From IMG/VR virus record IMGVR_UViG_3300033148_002360, positions 1 through 47,324 of that record: a stretch of DNA of 47,324 nucleotides, one strand, 5' to 3'. The position numbers and the translations under genes were made by a program. The notes beneath the pieces are model-generated. The model did not search any database. It had not been told where the DNA came from and saw only the letters and a list, made by a program, of their open reading frames with translations. This document shows, in pieces, positions 39,980 through 47,324 of the stretch. Origin of the DNA: a virus. Position 1 is the stretch's first letter, and every line of letters starts with the position of its first letter.

Positions 39980-41035
39980 ATGGCAGCAGAACCTAATAGG
40001 GCAACCACCATGCAAGATTTAGTATTGCATGTGGCTGAGAAACTTGGTATTGCTGAGTATACATCAGCAGGCCTGATTCACGTTCCGACAGATCAATTTA
40101 ATCTTAATCTATGCAAACGGCATATCAATAATGGTATCAGGATGTTTATGGCTGATGCACCAAGGAAAGGGTGGCGTTGGATGCGCAGGTTAATGAGCGT
40201 AACATTCGATGCTACTGGTGCTGGTGCTGATAATATAGACGGTGATGCAGCCAGATATAAACTCGCTGCGGATTTCAGTGGTACTGTGGATGGTCCAATT
40301 AAATATGATGCTGATACCAGTGTAGGAACTAAGATTCATTGGTGTGACGAATCGGAAATACGAGCACGCAGAACTATTGCTGTAAATACTGGTATTCCTA
40401 TATTAGCTGCTATACGACCATACCAACCAACGAGTGAAGCCCTATCTACTACAAGACAATGGGAGATGATAGTTGATCCCACGCCTGATTCTGCGTATGT
40501 GGTAAAATTTCCTTACACACTTCATTTTGATAAAATGGATCTTGAAGCCGGTGTAGCTGATGCACCTAATGATGCTACTGTAGAACTTTTAGACGCAACC
40601 AGAACTGAAGGAAATGATTATTTCAATGGCTGGGTGATCCGCATTGTTGCTGGTACAGGTAAAGGCAGCTATGCAGTTGTAACAGATTATGTTGGTGCAA
40701 CCGGACAATTTGTTGTTGCTGATTGGCTTACATCAGCTGGTGCTGCTGGCGGTACTGACCCGACTACTGATAGTATATATGTAGTTGAACCAGCTGCTAA
40801 TTTACACCCGGCAGGACATCAATTTGATGATGTTATTGAATCAGCGTGTTTGGCCAGGGCTGAGATGGAGTCTCAAGACGAACATATGGATACATTCTGG
40901 ACGGATTACTACCATAAGAAAGCGATACCAAACGCATTTAAGGTAGATATGCGAAGTGCCCCACGTACGTTGGGGCCTATGTTGAATGGTCCAGTTTTAC
41001 CTCGTGGTAGAAGTTTTAACAACGTAACTTATTAA
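39980..41035 (+). CDS. Head-tail adaptor-like protein, 351 aa
   Basis: The N terminus is helical (ATTMQDLVLHVAEKLGIAEY, then INNGIRMFMADAPRKGWRWM), as in portal adaptors of short-tailed phages, and the C terminus ends in helices (ESACLARAEMESQDEHMDTF). A Gly/Thr-rich beta stretch of about 70 residues (200-270) looks inserted. Position after capsid and before nozzle genes agrees. Confidence 0.65.
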   Translation: MAAEPNRATTMQDLVLHVAEKLGIAEYTSAGLIHVPTDQFNLNLCKRHINNGIRMFMADAPRKGWRWMRRLMSVTFDATGAGADNIDGDAARYKLAADFSGTVDGPIKYDADTSVGTKIHWCDESEIRARRTIAVNTGIPILAAIRPYQPTSEALSTTRQWEMIVDPTPDSAYVVKFPYTLHFDKMDLEAGVADAPNDATVELLDATRTEGNDYFNGWVIRIVAGTGKGSYAVVTDYVGATGQFVVADWLTSAGAAGGTDPTTDSIYVVEPAANLHPAGHQFDDVIESACLARAEMESQDEHMDTFWTDYYHKKAIPNAFKVDMRSAPRTLGPMLNGPVLPRGRSFNNVTY

Positions 41036-41047
41036 AAGGAAAAAATA

Positions 41048-41515
41048 ATGGCAAATAGAGCTTTCTTAACTCACGATATTGAAAATTCACTTGCAGATGG
41101 TGAAAATAAAATTGCAGGTAAAGTTTATGAAAAAGAAGTATCAATTACTTCCGCAGAGCTTTTGGCTTTGCACGCTTCACCCAAAGAACTTGTACCAGCA
41201 CCCGGTGTGGGCAAAGTTTTACAATTTATAGGCGCTGTAGCCTTTCTTGATTACAATAGTGCTACTTATACCGGTAATGGCGTACTTACTATCAAATATA
41301 CTGATAATTCTGGTACGGCTGTTAGTGACCCGGTAGCTGCTGCCGCCCTTTTTCATCAGGCTGATGACTGTATTGAAGAATTCGCTACTCTCTCAGCAGA
41401 GACAGAACTTACGGCTAATGCAGCATTAGTATTATCTGAAGATACTGGTGAAGCCACTACTGGTGATAGTCCGATGACAGTTAAGATTTTCTATCGGATT
41501 CTCGATTTTAATTAA
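41048..41515 (+). CDS. Small beta-rich virion protein, 155 aa
   Basis: The phrase VSITSAELLALHASPKELVP with APGVGKVLQFIGAVAFLDYN is a common phage structural motif, and the remainder is beta-rich. AAGGA site. Probably a tail or head decoration protein. Confidence 0.65.
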   Translation: MANRAFLTHDIENSLADGENKIAGKVYEKEVSITSAELLALHASPKELVPAPGVGKVLQFIGAVAFLDYNSATYTGNGVLTIKYTDNSGTAVSDPVAAAALFHQADDCIEEFATLSAETELTANAALVLSEDTGEATTGDSPMTVKIFYRILDFN

Positions 41516-41542
41516 TATACCGCTTATGCGGATTATACCCAG

Positions 41543-41570
41543 GGGGTGAGCAGCCCAATATGCTCACCCC
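41543..41570 (+). other. Strong intergenic hairpin
   Basis: GGGGTGAGCA (41543-41552) pairs perfectly with TGCTCACCCC (41561-41570), 8-base loop. No U tract follows, so it may shield or process mRNA rather than end it. Confidence 0.55.
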
Positions 41571-41588
41571 ATATTCTGGAATCATAAT

Positions 41589-41810
41589 ATGGATATTCTT
41601 TTTCCGTTCAAGGGTTATCATAAAGGCCTTGGTGCCGAGAAACAACCAGCAGGAACAACTCCATGGATTCAGAACATGCGAGTTATGGACGTTCAGGATA
41701 ATAGATTTAGGGGTGGTCAGCGTCCGGGATTAAAGAAGGCATATGATGAGCAAATAGCAAATGTAGTTGGTCCCGTTGTTGCTATGTGCTCAATAACGAC
41801 AATAAATTAA
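41589..41810 (+). CDS. N-terminal piece of a split nozzle-type gene, 73 aa
   Basis: MDILFPFKGYHKGLGAEKQP followed by GGQRPGLKK looks like the normal start of a tail nozzle/stabilisation protein. It stops at 41810, 1 bp before the next gene starts in another frame. Together they would make one protein of usual size. Confidence 0.6.
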   Translation: MDILFPFKGYHKGLGAEKQPAGTTPWIQNMRVMDVQDNRFRGGQRPGLKKAYDEQIANVVGPVVAMCSITTIN

Positions 41811-41811
41811 T

Positions 41812-43908
41812 ATGGCAAGTATAACATATATAGAACAGACAGACAGAAACAATGGTCGGTCTTTGAAGGATAGTGAAGACTACCAAATTGCCCAAACATT
41901 TACTTCGGATATAGATTTTACACTCGCCCAGGTTCAATTAAAATTACAAAAAATGGGAACCCCAGCATATGATCAAACATTAAAAATCTATATCACTGAT
42001 GCGGGCCACGAACCAACAGGCGGTATATTAGCAACTGCTACTTTAGCTAAAGAGGATATTCCATTAGCTTATGATTGGGTGGATTTTGATTTAATAACAC
42101 CTTTAGATATTACTGGCGGAACTGAATATATTATTATATTTGATTCAGGTAGTGGTGGCATCGTTACTGATTACGTACTTTATGGATACCAAAGCACTGA
42201 TGTTTATGTAGACGGTTATATGCTTGATAAGAGTCCTGCTTGGATTCACCGAACTACTTGGGACATGACATTTAGACTTAATGGTGCTCCTATATCAGCT
42301 CCTCCTTTAACGGAAGCATATGTAACCAAACAATTAATCGCAATTAGTTCTGATGAAGTATGGTATGAAAGCCCTGCTGGTACAATGAATCGATTTGCGG
42401 CATCTGCCGGACAGCTTGATACTACTGATTTTTTGAATATAACTGAGGCATTTCAAAAACTATTTATTGTTAATGGCACCATTAAAAAGGTACTTGACTT
42501 TGTTAATACAAAGATAATTGCTGTTGATATAGACAACCCAGGCAAACCACCTGATTTTGGCACTATACTTACTGGACAGACTTCTGGTGCTAAAATGATA
42601 GTAGATTATATTACAGGTATTGCCGGTGAAAAAAGTATTTACGGTAAACGCACTACAGTTGCTACATTTCAAGCTAATGAAGTAGTGAAGGGTACTAATC
42701 CGACTACGAGTCCTTATGCCGGTGCTGTTGAATTTACTATGACTGCAACAGATGAAGTTGTACCTCCTCATTGGTACGATTATACTGTATTCGGTGCTGA
42801 TGCTGATAACTATGGTATTATACCAGACAGAGTATATCAAATTTGCAAATATAGGGGTAGAATACAACTAAGTGGTGATCCTAATTATCCGCATCAGTGG
42901 TATCAAAGCAGTCAGTTAAATCCGTTTGATTTTCTATATGTTGCTGGGGATGCACAATCACCTGTAGCTGGTAATAACGCAGATTGCGCCGAAGTAGGCG
43001 ACATTATTAAGGTTGCAATACCATATAGTGATGACTATCTTATATATGGTTGTGCAAATGAATTATGGGTTATGTCTGGCGACGCAGCATTTGGCGGTGA
43101 ACTTAATCCGATAGATACGACAACTGGTATTCTTGGTGATAGGGCGTGGTGCTGGGATGATAAAAGCAATCTTTATATTATGGGTACAGCAGGATTACTT
43201 AGAATACCAAAAGGTTTCGGCCAAATTGAAAACTTAACAAGGGAACTATGGCCTGATTTTATAGAAGACCTCGCACTTGATTCTTCATTACACCGCATCG
43301 TTCTGGCTTTTGACCCTGAAAAAGTTGGCATACATATATTCAAAACAACGCTTGCAACTGGTGCTTGCGTAGGTTGGTGGTATGATCTTAGGGTTGGAGG
43401 ACTATTTCCGGATGCAATACCAACAACAATGGGTATTTACTCTGCTTTTTATTATCAAACGGAAAATCCATCATATAGAAAACTTTTAGTAGGTTGTGCT
43501 GATGGTTATATTAAATCATTTGATAAGACAACTAAAAATGATGACGGTACAAAAATTACCAGTTACGTAGGATTCGCACCATTAGCATTAAGTACACATC
43601 CACGCAAAGACGGGATCATAAAAAATATCGACGTGGTCACAGGTATTGGCGACATTGACTCAAACAATGTTGTTTGTACTGTCCATACAGCAAGGACAGC
43701 AGGACAAATTATTAAAAAACTTAATGACGGTGATGCTGCTTCATTTACAAAGACTTTCATAGCACCAAATTGGACGAAAAGTAATTTAGACCGCAGGTCT
43801 GTTCGTGGTCAGTGGGGTGCTATAGTGCTAACTAATAGTGCGTTAGCAGAATCTTGGTCGATGGAGCGTCTGATAGTTGATTCAAAAGAAATCGGAAGGA
43901 GTTTGTAA
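41812..43908 (+). CDS. Tail nozzle/stabilisation-like protein, 698 aa
   Basis: Residues 1-160 form a beta-sandwich-like module (QIAQTFTSDIDFTLAQVQLK ... ITGGTEYIIIFDSGSGG). From about 170 the chain looks like the beta-propeller/nozzle proteins of short-tailed phages (GRIQLSGDPNYPHQWYQSSQ, YLIYGCANELWVMSGD). No ribosome site is visible, so translation may be coupled to the 73-codon gene just ahead. The module may carry sugar binding; that is inference. Confidence 0.7.
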   Translation: MASITYIEQTDRNNGRSLKDSEDYQIAQTFTSDIDFTLAQVQLKLQKMGTPAYDQTLKIYITDAGHEPTGGILATATLAKEDIPLAYDWVDFDLITPLDITGGTEYIIIFDSGSGGIVTDYVLYGYQSTDVYVDGYMLDKSPAWIHRTTWDMTFRLNGAPISAPPLTEAYVTKQLIAISSDEVWYESPAGTMNRFAASAGQLDTTDFLNITEAFQKLFIVNGTIKKVLDFVNTKIIAVDIDNPGKPPDFGTILTGQTSGAKMIVDYITGIAGEKSIYGKRTTVATFQANEVVKGTNPTTSPYAGAVEFTMTATDEVVPPHWYDYTVFGADADNYGIIPDRVYQICKYRGRIQLSGDPNYPHQWYQSSQLNPFDFLYVAGDAQSPVAGNNADCAEVGDIIKVAIPYSDDYLIYGCANELWVMSGDAAFGGELNPIDTTTGILGDRAWCWDDKSNLYIMGTAGLLRIPKGFGQIENLTRELWPDFIEDLALDSSLHRIVLAFDPEKVGIHIFKTTLATGACVGWWYDLRVGGLFPDAIPTTMGIYSAFYYQTENPSYRKLLVGCADGYIKSFDKTTKNDDGTKITSYVGFAPLALSTHPRKDGIIKNIDVVTGIGDIDSNNVVCTVHTARTAGQIIKKLNDGDAASFTKTFIAPNWTKSNLDRRSVRGQWGAIVLTNSALAESWSMERLIVDSKEIGRSL

Positions 43909-44711
43909 TGGCCGAAGATTATATGGCTATGTATAGGGATGCTTTACAGCGTCTTTCAACTGGTGGTATGTCGCTTGAAGCCAGTTTACAAGAAATTGAA
44001 GAAGGAAAAAAACAAGCTATCGGTAGGGGGCAACAGGCACTCGTTAGTGGCGGCCTGGGTGGTGCTACAATAATGGGTGGAGTGCCAATACAGGCTGAGA
44101 AAATTGCCGCAAGACAACGCCTTGGTGCGAGAGGTCGAGCTGAAGAGAAATATCTTACTACATTAGCATCATATGCAACTTTTGCGCAGCGTGGACAGGA
44201 AGCCGCCACAGAACGTGAAGCAGCAATGAAAAGATTACAGGCACAGATTGAAGCACAAAAAGAAGCGGCAGCCGTCTCTGCACAACCTGGTATTCTTGCT
44301 GCTATGAAAATGGGCGGCGGTGCCAGTGCTGGTGGTGGTGGTGCCGGTGGTGGTGGATACGCGCAACAATTTCCATCATTATATGACAGAGGTGGAGCGG
44401 AAGTGCCGGCACCAGATTGGATAGGCGGTGGTGCCGGTAGTGGTGTAATGCATCAGGCAACCCCCGGATACGGTTTGGGGGAATGGGCACAAGGACCTGG
44501 CGGAGAAGCTGATCCTTATGCAGAAACTCTTAGTAAATTAAGAAGTGGTAGGGCACATATAGCGGGAATGTCTCAAGAAGAGGCGATAAGATCAATAATA
44601 GCCAAGCAAGCAGCAGCAAGAGCAAAATGGGGTTTGGGTAATCTTTCTGCTGGTAGTAGTAATTGGGCTGGTATGAACATTGCTCAAAGCGGTATGGGAG
44701 GTTTTGCATAA
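43908..44711 (+). CDS. Gly-rich internal or tail-associated protein, 267 aa
   Basis: Helical N-terminal half (residues 1-125, Ala/Gln/Glu-rich, EREAAMKRLQAQIEAQKEAA), a Gly-rich hinge (135-150) and Gly/Ala/Ser-rich C terminus. Overlaps the nozzle stop (TAATG) behind AAGGAG. Composition resembles ejected or scaffolding-like virion proteins; unknown. Confidence 0.6.
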   Translation: MAEDYMAMYRDALQRLSTGGMSLEASLQEIEEGKKQAIGRGQQALVSGGLGGATIMGGVPIQAEKIAARQRLGARGRAEEKYLTTLASYATFAQRGQEAATEREAAMKRLQAQIEAQKEAAAVSAQPGILAAMKMGGGASAGGGGAGGGGYAQQFPSLYDRGGAEVPAPDWIGGGAGSGVMHQATPGYGLGEWAQGPGGEADPYAETLSKLRSGRAHIAGMSQEEAIRSIIAKQAAARAKWGLGNLSAGSSNWAGMNIAQSGMGGFA

Positions 44712-44717
44712 TAAAGT

Positions 44718-47324
44718 ATGGGACAATCATTAGCCATACCAAGAGTTATACCCGAAGATTGGAAACGGCTTGACCTTATTATCAATAAGATTAAGATGAG
44801 GTTAGGTAGTAGTGGCACTCCTACATTCACTGGAGTAACTATAACTGGACTCACACACTCTACACTTGTCGGTACAAATGCAGATAAGGTATTAGAATCA
44901 GTGACAGTCGGTACTGGTCTCGATTATACCAGACCGAACCTAACACTATCTCATCTTGGAATAGAAGCCCTTACTGACCCTGGAGTAGATAAGATTTTAT
45001 TCTGGGATGATACCGCAACTGCTTGTAAATGGCTTGGTGTCGGTGATTCTATAGCGATTACAGATGTTACAATCGATACAATTCAAGACATTCCTACGTT
45101 TGCTGATATAATTCTTACAGACTGGCAATTAAATACTCCAACCTATAATAGCATCCATGATTGGATGAATAATACACAGTCTGCTGGTCGAATAAGTGGT
45201 GGTGATTTTACAGACATGGGTGCTGGTGTATTAAAAGTTGGTGCCGGGACAGGTTTAATAAAAACTACAGATAGTCGTACTGGTATAACACAGATGTTTG
45301 ATTGGGCTGAAGATGCTGATGTACGAACAAATGATGACCCTCCAGAAGCTTTAACCGATGGTGTTAAGAATTATATTTATGTAGATTACAATGGCGGGAC
45401 ACCTAAAATTTATTCTACGATAACTAAAAGTGATATAACCTTTACGGATAAGATAGCTCTTGGTGTAGTGTATAGAAAAGGCGCAACGTTACACATGCTT
45501 CCAGGTGGAGTGCCTACGAATGATGCTACCAGTAGAACGCACCAAGCTATGTATGCTGCTTTAGGTTTTCACCGTACTTCTGGGTTACAAGTATCTGAGG
45601 TAGGAAATTTAGGTGTAGCAATCACAGAAGGTATTTTTTATGCAGGATTGAGAGGTTTTGCACTTTTTACTGGTACAGGTTATAGTAGCATTGATACAGA
45701 TTTTACTCTGTGGTATAATGATGGTACGTGGCAATCATCTGATACCAATGTTTTGACGCATCATTACAATGATTATGGTACTGGATTAGTAGCCACAACT
45801 GCCCAACAGTATGGTAATTTTTGGGTTTATGTACACTATGATGGGCATGTACATATAGTTTATGGGCTTGATAGTTATAAGTATGCTGAGGCAATTGCTG
45901 CTTTCCGGCCCGCAAATTTACCCCCAATTATTGCTGGTTTTTCAGTATTGGTTGCTCGTGTGACAATAAAGACGGAAGAAACAACTACGTTCACTAATGT
46001 CAGCACACCTTGGGAATCTACGATAGTTGCAGGCACAGTGACAGATCATGATAGTTTAGCTAATCTTGCTTTCGGAGATTCCGGACACACGGGATTTCAG
46101 GCCCAAGGCAATATATTGGATGATCTGAATACACTTGGGCCTGTTGGAGCCGATAATGAATTTCTCGTTGGTACTGGTGCAGGCATATTGGCCTGGGAAT
46201 CAGGTGCTACTGTACGAACATCATTGGGATTAGGCACGGGTGATAATGTTGAGTTTGCGGGTATCACTGGTACAAGTCTTGATATAGCAGCACAGGAAAT
46301 TACTTGCGGTAGTATTAACAGGACGACTGGCACGCTAACGTTAGAAATAAGTGGGACTCCACAATTATCACTAAGCTCTACTGTAGCAACTTTTGCAGGT
46401 ACTGTTGCCGCGGCAGGTGGAAATCTAAATCTTGGGGTAGATGATACGACGAGAGGCGTTATTACTGCTTATGGCCCAAATACCGGGATTTATGGTGGTT
46501 CTTTAATTCTTCACACAGGAGCGGAACATGATGACACGATAGAATCTTATTATGTTCGAGCATATGAAGATGACTTACAAATCGGCGGTACTGCTGGTGT
46601 AGCTATAACAATAGCCGGGACTACAGTTACCTATGCCGGTGATGTAGAAATTACAGGGACAACAACATTTACTTCTAATATTATAATCCCTGATGATGGC
46701 TGGATTGGTTCGATAACTACTAATCAAGCAATACAAATCGCCAGTACAGGAGCAATTACATTTGCTGAAGCAGTTACATTAAGCGCTGGTAAGGATTTGA
46801 CAATAGCTGGTCATATCATATTTAACACAAATAATTCTTATATAGGTTTCACTAATCCGAGGATTACATTTAATGACAATGATAATCAATTAGATATTAC
46901 TGGCAAACTTATACTTCCTGATAGTGGCTATCTCGGTTGTACTTCTGCTACTACTGCTCTTCAGATTTTACCTGCCGGCGATATTATATTCACCAATAGT
47001 CTTTATACTAATACTGGCTTGTATTTATTAGAACGAGCAGATGATGTCGGTCATATAGCGACCTGGGGACATATATGGGTTAAGAATGATGTACCAAATA
47101 CGCTTTGGTTCACAGATGATGCCGGTAATAATGTTCAATTAGGTACAGGTGTTGCCGCTCATGCTATGCTTGATGGAAATGTACATACAGATAGCGTAGC
47201 TGACGATGTCTCCAGAGGTTCTATTATATATGGTAATGTTGACTCTAAATGGGATGAATTAGTAAAAGGTGCAGCTGATACTTTCCTTGGGTCTGATGGT
47301 ACAGATATATCATATCGAACTGCT
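44718..47324 (+). CDS. Tail fibre, N-terminal part (continues at base 1)
   Basis: Open from ATG 44718 through the right edge with no stop in 869 codons; position 47211 is in the same frame as base 1. N terminus MGQSLAIPRVIPEDWKRLDL (probable attachment part), then beta-rich repeats. A module at about 45340-46080 (NYIYVDYNGGTPKIY ... HVHIVYGLDSYKYAEA) resembles a domain widespread in phage tail proteins. A repeat unit FLVGTGAG...ESGATVRTSLGLG lies near 46160-46230. No strong ribosome site; the nearest purine run is the distant GGAGG. Routine gene finding misses it because it is broken by the contig ends. Confidence 0.88.
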   Translation, partial: MGQSLAIPRVIPEDWKRLDLIINKIKMRLGSSGTPTFTGVTITGLTHSTLVGTNADKVLESVTVGTGLDYTRPNLTLSHLGIEALTDPGVDKILFWDDTATACKWLGVGDSIAITDVTIDTIQDIPTFADIILTDWQLNTPTYNSIHDWMNNTQSAGRISGGDFTDMGAGVLKVGAGTGLIKTTDSRTGITQMFDWAEDADVRTNDDPPEALTDGVKNYIYVDYNGGTPKIYSTITKSDITFTDKIALGVVYRKGATLHMLPGGVPTNDATSRTHQAMYAALGFHRTSGLQVSEVGNLGVAITEGIFYAGLRGFALFTGTGYSSIDTDFTLWYNDGTWQSSDTNVLTHHYNDYGTGLVATTAQQYGNFWVYVHYDGHVHIVYGLDSYKYAEAIAAFRPANLPPIIAGFSVLVARVTIKTEETTTFTNVSTPWESTIVAGTVTDHDSLANLAFGDSGHTGFQAQGNILDDLNTLGPVGADNEFLVGTGAGILAWESGATVRTSLGLGTGDNVEFAGITGTSLDIAAQEITCGSINRTTGTLTLEISGTPQLSLSSTVATFAGTVAAAGGNLNLGVDDTTRGVITAYGPNTGIYGGSLILHTGAEHDDTIESYYVRAYEDDLQIGGTAGVAITIAGTTVTYAGDVEITGTTTFTSNIIIPDDGWIGSITTNQAIQIASTGAITFAEAVTLSAGKDLTIAGHIIFNTNNSYIGFTNPRITFNDNDNQLDITGKLILPDSGYLGCTSATTALQILPAGDIIFTNSLYTNTGLYLLERADDVGHIATWGHIWVKNDVPNTLWFTDDAGNNVQLGTGVAAHAMLDGNVHTDSVADDVSRGSIIYGNVDSKWDELVKGAADTFLGSDGTDISYRTA
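47211..47324. repeat. Terminal redundancy, right copy
   Basis: Identical to 1-114 and in the same reading frame of the tail fibre. Shows that the ends join into a 47,210 bp circle. Confidence 0.95.

Overview
The window reads as a complete circular map of an uncultured double-stranded DNA bacteriophage, opened inside the tail-fibre gene. The first 114 bases (1-114) are repeated exactly as the last 114 (47211-47324), and the long reading frame starting at 44718 runs off the right edge and continues in the same frame at base 1, ending at 1629. The unique circle is therefore 47,210 bp. Terminase, portal, scaffold-like and capsid genes are present, with a nozzle-like tail gene and one very large internal-protein-like gene, and with no tape measure, tail tube or sheath. 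This points to a short-tailed (podovirus-type) virion. No integrase, tRNA, CRISPR array or insertion sequence was seen. The host cannot be named from the sequence; a lipoprotein signal, Shine-Dalgarno sites and sigma70-type promoters indicate a bacterium.

Layout. Two oppositely transcribed arms diverge from a control region at about 29.2-29.6 kb and converge at 5.96 kb. Rightward (late) arm: small genes, a secreted trypsin-like protease, small and large terminase, portal, scaffold-like protein, major capsid candidate, a decoration-like protein, adaptor-like protein, a nozzle gene that looks split in two, the 1,373-residue tail fibre across the contig ends, a 1,074-residue protein with an LPD38-like segment, and a 55-residue holin-like protein. 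Leftward (early) arm, from 29.2 kb down to 5.96 kb: a dense run of microgenes (29.2-23.0 kb, many under 60 codons), a two-HTH sigma-region-4-like regulator, then nucleotide and replication genes (DUF1599-like, deoxyribonucleotidase, metallophosphoesterase, family A DNA polymerase, VRR-NUC nuclease, PD-(D/E)XK exonuclease, Sak4-like ATPase, SSB-like protein), two DNA methyltransferases, a Toprim/SF3 primase-helicase, and a distal group with a lipoprotein, a one-TM microprotein and two tandem paralogues sharing a 141 bp near-identical block.

How it fits together. Three near-identical sigma70-type promoters (26.6, 27.35 and 29.2 kb, each with a 17 bp spacer) would drive the leftward arm using host RNA polymerase. 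A 39 bp element, 25 bp of it identical, occurs only upstream of the HTH regulator and upstream of the late arm, in the same orientation to both, which suggests that the regulator controls itself and switches on the virion genes. A 500 bp AT-rich gene-free zone (27.35-27.87 kb) with many TGTCTATRT/AYATAGACA words is the best candidate for an origin or master operator region. Several gaps between virion genes carry hairpins, one of which can form a pseudoknot that would cover a ribosome binding site.

All functions are assigned by reading motifs by eye; no database search was run.
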